A DNA stretch of 64,000 bases from Hermodice carunculata (taxonomy: Eukaryota; Annelida; Polychaeta; Eunicida; Amphinomidae), in the NCBI GenBank assembly GCA_964020975.1, contig OZ026612.1, positions 49,484,943-49,548,942 of the forward strand, written 5' to 3'. Positions 60,266-64,000 of the stretch are shown one piece after another. A model generated the notes under the pieces. That model had not been told where the DNA came from. It made no database searches and saw only the letters and a list, made by a program, of their open reading frames with translations. A program made the position numbers and the translations under genes. Every line of letters starts with the position of its first letter. The stretch's first letter is position 1.

Positions 60266-60475
60266 CCCTGCTTTGCTCAAGTTGTGCAAAAGCAGCTGGA
60301 TGTAAATTATTACCTACTACAATGCTTTTTTGTTTCAAATTTTGGTCAAAAGAAAACATTTCATATGAGAAATACAGGTAAGAACTATCAAGATAGCATG
60401 TCCCAAGTCAACAGCTTTCCTCTATATGTGCAACCTGTATTAAGCAAAGCTGATGGCTCTGTCCTGTTTGAACCA
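60266..60475 (-). mobile_element. Family A MITE, copy A10, old and incomplete
   Basis: TTAA-CCCTGCTTTGCTCAAGTTG at the left; CAAGTCAACAGCTTTCCTC near 60405-60423. The right terminal repeat is not found. Confidence 0.6.
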
Positions 60476-60499
60476 GGGATGCCTTGTTGAGCAAATATT

Positions 60500-61319
60500 T
60501 GCCCAAGTTTGCTCTTCCTGGGGAAGGCAATACTGTTCCGATCAGAAAAATACATGCAGCAATAAAAATTGAATTTGGTCAAATGTCATCAATGAGAGTA
60601 AAACTGTCTTTCAAGTGCATCTTAGTGGCAAAACATAATGTCATGCTATATCAATGGAATCCATGTGGTATTAACTTTCAGTTGAGTAAGGTGCAAGGTA
60701 AATTAAGCAAAAGTTTGTCCCAGTTGAGCCTGAAGAGAAAAGGGATATTTTTTCCCTACCAGATAAACAGTATCTTTGTATGAGTAGACAAAAATATTTA
60801 TAGCAAAAAAGAACATGACAAATTTGCATAATTGGTTCCTGACCTTAAAAAATGGTCCAGGTAAGTTACAAATGACAATGGAAAGTAATAGGAATTCACA
60901 ACTGTAGCGCTCCTGACTGAAATGCCCTCTGCAGGAAGGATACATGTAGAATTCCACATGGCCGTGTCATGGGGAATGGATTTAGACAGCATGAGTTTTA
61001 AATCCGTTGACTTCAACATTGCGTTGCTAAGGTACGTCACTCAAGAAAGAATTTTCAGTTACTCTTTTATATCTTATGTAATCTGATTGGGTTACAAAAA
61101 AAACAACAACCAATAGGATTCTCTCTTTTATTTCATTTCGGTCGTTAAATTGTTCCACACTTATGTTGGGAACAATTGTGTTTCCACATGGGTAACTATG
61201 GGAGAAAGGAACCTTCTTCTCGCTCTTGCCTTAAGCCTTTGCCATACATCCCTGCGTTGGCTTTATTACTCTCCTCCAAACATGCATAGAATCAGGCTGT
61301 AAACTCAAGTGGGTTCTGA
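60500..61319. other. Intronic DNA, nothing recognised
   Basis: No supported feature. Confidence 0.5.
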
Positions 61320-61740
61320 AAACCATGAAGTTTCTTTTGAAAGACCCAGTTTATGGCTTGACCAGTTCACATGTCTTTTGAAGACCATGATGTCTGCTCT
61401 GAGAGACCCCATTTACATGGTCAGTTTACTTGTCTCATAAAGACCATGATATATGCTTTTAGAGACGCTAATTGTGGCATGGTCAGTTCACTTATCTTGT
61501 GTCTCGTGAAGACCATGATCTCTCCTTTTTCAGAGATCCCATTTATGGCATGGTCAGTTGAAGACCATGATGTCTCATTTGAGAGGCCCCATTTGTGGCA
61601 TGGTCATTTCACTTGTCTCATGAAGACCATAATGTCTCCTTTGAGAGACCCCATTTGTGGCATGGTCATTTCACTATCTCATGAAGACCATGATGTCTCC
61701 TTTGAGAGACCCTATTTGTGGCATGGTCAGTTCAGAGGGT
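61320..61740 (+). repeat. Minisatellite, ~61 bp unit, about seven units
   Basis: GAAGACCATGATGTCTCCTT, TGAGAGACCCCATTTGTGGC and ATGGTCAGTTCACTTGTCTC recur with starts near 61322, 61380, 61441, 61508, 61561, 61622 and 61684. The long open frame through it reflects the repeat only. Confidence 0.92.
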
Positions 61741-61759
61741 AGTCACTGTAATTAGAACT

Positions 61760-61878
61760 ATTTCGAATGAGAAATATAAATAAGATCTACCAGGATAACA
61801 TGTTCCAAGTCCTCAGCACTCTGTGCCAATTGGTACAAAGAAAAGCTGTTGATTGAATCATATTGAAATGGGAAAGGG
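61760..61878 (-). mobile_element. Family A MITE remnant, right part only (A11)
   Basis: GAGAAATATAAATAAGATCT, CAAAGAAAAGCTGTTGATTG and GGGAAAGGG-TTAA are the hairpin-side end of a reverse, worn family A copy. It begins where the minisatellite ends. Confidence 0.65.
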
Positions 61879-61882
61879 TTAA

Positions 61883-62671
61883 ACCTGTGGATAGTACTTG
61901 AATGTTGAACATTTTTTCATGATGCTTTTGCTGCTGTGCGTAGTTGAGAACATTAAAATAATTAGAGTACTTGGAGTGCATCAAAGGAGTATGTATTATA
62001 ACTGAAACAATAGAGTTCCAAAAAAAAGAAAGAAAAGAAAGAAAAAGACTTTCTGTTTGTGCACAACTATGCACATTTACTTGTATTGTGTTGGAGTTAG
62101 GATCTAAATTGAGACTGCCACAACACCTACTAGAGGAGGTGAGTGGCCGGTTAACTGTGGACTGGTGTAGGTGGATCTCTCCTGCTGGCATATCACTGTG
62201 TAGATTATATGCCTAGTCAGCCCAATTCCATGTCCAGATGCAACTGGATCTGCCTCTCACTGAGCCACCACTCATGATTGATCTGGTCAAGCCCTGAGCC
62301 CCGCACATGCTGCTGGCTTCAGCATGTGCTGGCTTCACTCCATGCTACATGCTGCTGTCTGTGAATGCTGTGCTGGGACCTGAAGATTTGTGTACAGTAT
62401 ACACTTTGTACTGGTTGGGAGACACCACTTGTCACATGACCACCTCATTTGCATATCATGATCAATAGTCCCTGACACATGTTGGGATGGAAATAATGGA
62501 TACTGGTGGAATCAACATGCTGCACCGTAAACCAAAGCTGGTTTACTGTAGTGATTAGACGAGGATTTTTGGATTGATACGCAAGTGTCCATGTGGAACT
62601 CTACCAGCATGCTGGTATATGGATAAGGACACACAGTTGACTGTCAAGTTCAGTCATCAACAGGCTTCTTC
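61883..62671. other. Region upstream of the putative 1b exon
   Basis: Contains a small A/G tract at 62020-62050, the palindrome-like AGCATGTGCTGGCTTCA duplication near 62310-62330 and the POU octamer. It has several short upstream ATGs. If 1b is real its promoter should be here. Confidence 0.4.
62447..62454 (+). promoter_or_regulatory. Perfect POU octamer ATTTGCAT upstream of the putative 1b exon
   Basis: ATTTGCAT is the classic POU-factor octamer and lies about 220 bp before the ATG at 62672. A near-palindromic GTCACATGAC lies just before it (62431-62440). No TATA box is seen nearer the exon. An octamer occurs by chance in AT-rich DNA, so this is only a candidate promoter element. Confidence 0.2.
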
Positions 62672-62764
62672 ATGCTCAAATCTCTGAAGAAGAAACTAAA
62701 GCGGAAGAGCATATCCCTGGAGGCTGTTAACTACAACAGTCGCCGGCGCTCTGCAGTCACTGAG
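62672..62764 (+). CDS. KCNH (erg): Putative alternative first coding exon of the ERG channel (1b-like, no PAS domain)
   Basis: ATG at 62672 opens 31 codons beginning MLKSLKKKLKRKSISLEAV and ending NYNSRRRSAVTE, followed by a GT donor (GAG before GTACTT). The exon leaves in phase 0, exactly what is needed to join the ERG exon that follows HNVTEKVAQ. It lies downstream of that exon, the position of the human ERG1b exon, whose 36 residues are also strongly basic and end SLVAQE just before the shared sequence. The first ATG after an in-frame TAA at 62624 is used, and no convincing polypyrimidine acceptor precedes it, which favours a first exon. RRRSA and KRKSIS are kinase A/C-type sites. Weak points: the donor is not strong at +4 to +6, the ATG context (T at -3) is poor, and similarity to ERG1b is in character, not in alignable sequence. 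Confidence 0.6.
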
Positions 62765-64000
62765 GTACTTATGCTCCATTCTAATCCCCCTTTATTCCCA
62801 ATTTGTAGCTCATTACCACAAATTACGATAAAGCCTGCATTCATACCAGTAGTATGAGCAGACTTGGTTCATATCAGGTGTTTGCCTTCTACAGCTGGCT
62901 TGGTGTTTTAGCAAACTGACTCATCCATTTTTGAGCCTTGGCAGAGGTGCAAGTGAAAATGATAGTGGACCGAGCAAAAAAAAAAGAAAAAGAAGAAAGG
63001 AAAAAAATATGTATTTCATAGCCTTGGACCATTTGCAAACAGCTGTTGATGTTTGATTCGGTTTCTGTAAATTTTCCCGGGGTGATTTGCTTATTCAGCA
63101 TGGCAGACCATCAAGTAGGTACATATGGATTTTGTCTCAGATGTAGAAAGTTTAGAAAGTTCCAATGCCAGTTGGTCACTGTTTAGAGGGAAGGCTGTAC
63201 AGAGGGAAGGTATTTAGGCTTTATAGTTTATGCATTCTTTTAATGTCCGTAGCTTTCTGGCAATTTCTGTGCTCATGTTGGTGAGTAGTTTGTAGATTTA
63301 CAGGCAGTTTGTTGAGAATCAGTGTTTTACCAGAGGGCTGAAGGCATGACCACATTTATCCCTTTTTTCCTTTTTTTTTTTTTTTGCAACTGAAGGGATT
63401 TTTTTTTTTTCATTTTGGTACCTTTAGGTACAGTAGGAAGACTCTTTTGCTCCCATAGGGAATATATTATTTTAAAGAATAAAGAAGACATACACGTAAA
63501 TGGGTTTTCATGAAGCAGATTGCTTAAAACAGGCAAAATTTCAAATGGTAAGGTCATGATCAACTGGTTCATGTGGGTTCCCAGTAGAGGGTAAAAATCT
63601 GTAGGCAGATGGGCTTGTTATGTGTATTTCCACTAGTTTTCATTGTAATTTGCACCTATGTAACTTTAAAACCACTCTACCTAGAACACGCCAAATTTAT
63701 TGTGGTAAATGATTGTATATGGTTAGAATACTCTTATAAATTTTATAACTTTTGCTGCTCAAATATTCAACACATTGAGTGTTACTGTAACATGGAATCT
63801 TTATGAGGATACACACTTCTGGCCCATAAGAATTTTGTGTATTGGGTTGTGCATTTAGCTAAATACACATGAAAATTAAAATTGCTAATTGTGACCTGTC
63901 CTGTTGTAATTGGATTTTCATAAAGCAGATTAATAGGCAAAATTTCAGTTGTAGATGGATTTCAATAGGGCAGATTGTTTCAAATAGGCAAAATTTTAAT
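62765..64000. other. Intron after the putative 1b exon, to window end
   Basis: Starts GTACTT. Contains A/T tracts (62976-63005, 63361-63412). GATTTTCAT-AAGCAGATT and AGGCAAAATTT words recur at about 63506-63540, 63913-63943 and 63957-63998, a diverged repeat that runs off the end. No S1 exon is visible. Confidence 0.6.

Noticed and set aside
61371-61742. 123-codon open frame as a gene
   Set aside because: It follows a non-triplet minisatellite and has no independent coding signal.
62765-64000. The S1 exon of ERG after the 1b exon
   Set aside because: No LSLGADVLPEYK- or WTILHYSPFK-like peptide in any + frame.

Overview
This window looks like intronic DNA of a repeat-rich invertebrate animal genome: it is AT-rich, has many microsatellites, short inverted-repeat transposons and LINE scraps, and only four short plus-strand stretches that read as real exons. 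The style of the repeats (many copies of tandem units carrying TGACCTTGA/AAGGTCA, units containing GCGCGATATCT, and units related to 'AACTTGGTGGGAATGTACC') resembles marine lophotrochozoans such as molluscs. That is an impression, not a proof; a brachiopod or an invertebrate deuterostome is not excluded.

The one host gene I can support is an ERG-type voltage-gated potassium channel (KCNH2/6/7; fly seizure, worm unc-103) on the + strand. Three consecutive internal exons are visible: the end of the PAS domain (10910-11059), the first part of the PAS-to-S1 linker (12834-13190) and the end of that linker (32984-33207, ending HNVTEKVAQ; human ERG1 has HNVTEKVTQ). Their intron phases (1-1, 1-1, 1-0) match human KCNH2 exons 3, 4 and 5 as I remember them. 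Earlier exons (start codon, first half of PAS) and later exons (S1-S6, pore, cyclic-nucleotide-binding domain) lie outside the window. About 29.5 kb downstream, at 62672-62764, is a 31-codon, very basic, ATG-initiated, phase-0 exon with a GT donor. Its place in the gene, phase and composition are those expected of an ERG '1b' alternative first exon, giving a channel without the PAS domain. This is the best host-biology finding here.

The intron between 13191 and 32983 holds, in sense orientation, a textbook minimal hammerhead ribozyme core (21037-21075) about 30 bp after a TATATAAG box. It is of the type found in Penelope-like elements and retrozymes. The rest of the introns is a graveyard of mobile DNA. 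(a) Several short TTAA-flanked transposon families (A, B, C, D) occur. A, B and C share a terminal inverted repeat, a large hairpin next to one end and an unpaired remainder; A and B share the hairpin core GTCAACAGCTTTCC although their ends and bodies differ. (b) Seven ~175-180 bp TA-flanked mariner-type MITEs begin CAGT. (c) A three-deep nest occupies 47426-50240. (d) A TA-flanked element sits inside a repeat at 53549-54158. (e) LINE endonuclease (4499-4830) and reverse-transcriptase (44985-45370) fragments are present, with another possible reverse-transcriptase fossil at 8018-8311.

Layout: 1-10.9 kb, intron with AAGGTCA-type tandem repeats, LINE and MITEs; 10.9-13.2 kb, two ERG exons; 13.2-33.0 kb, long intron with MITE families A/B/C/D, the ribozyme and microsatellites; 33.0-33.2 kb, ERG exon; 33.2-62.7 kb, longest intron, with microsatellites, LINE fragment, nested transposons and a block of composite repeats at 52.4-55.8 kb; 62.67-62.76 kb, putative 1b exon; then intron to the end. 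I found no convincing tRNA, rRNA, CRISPR or second protein-coding gene. Comparisons with named proteins and exon numbers are from memory; no database search was possible.
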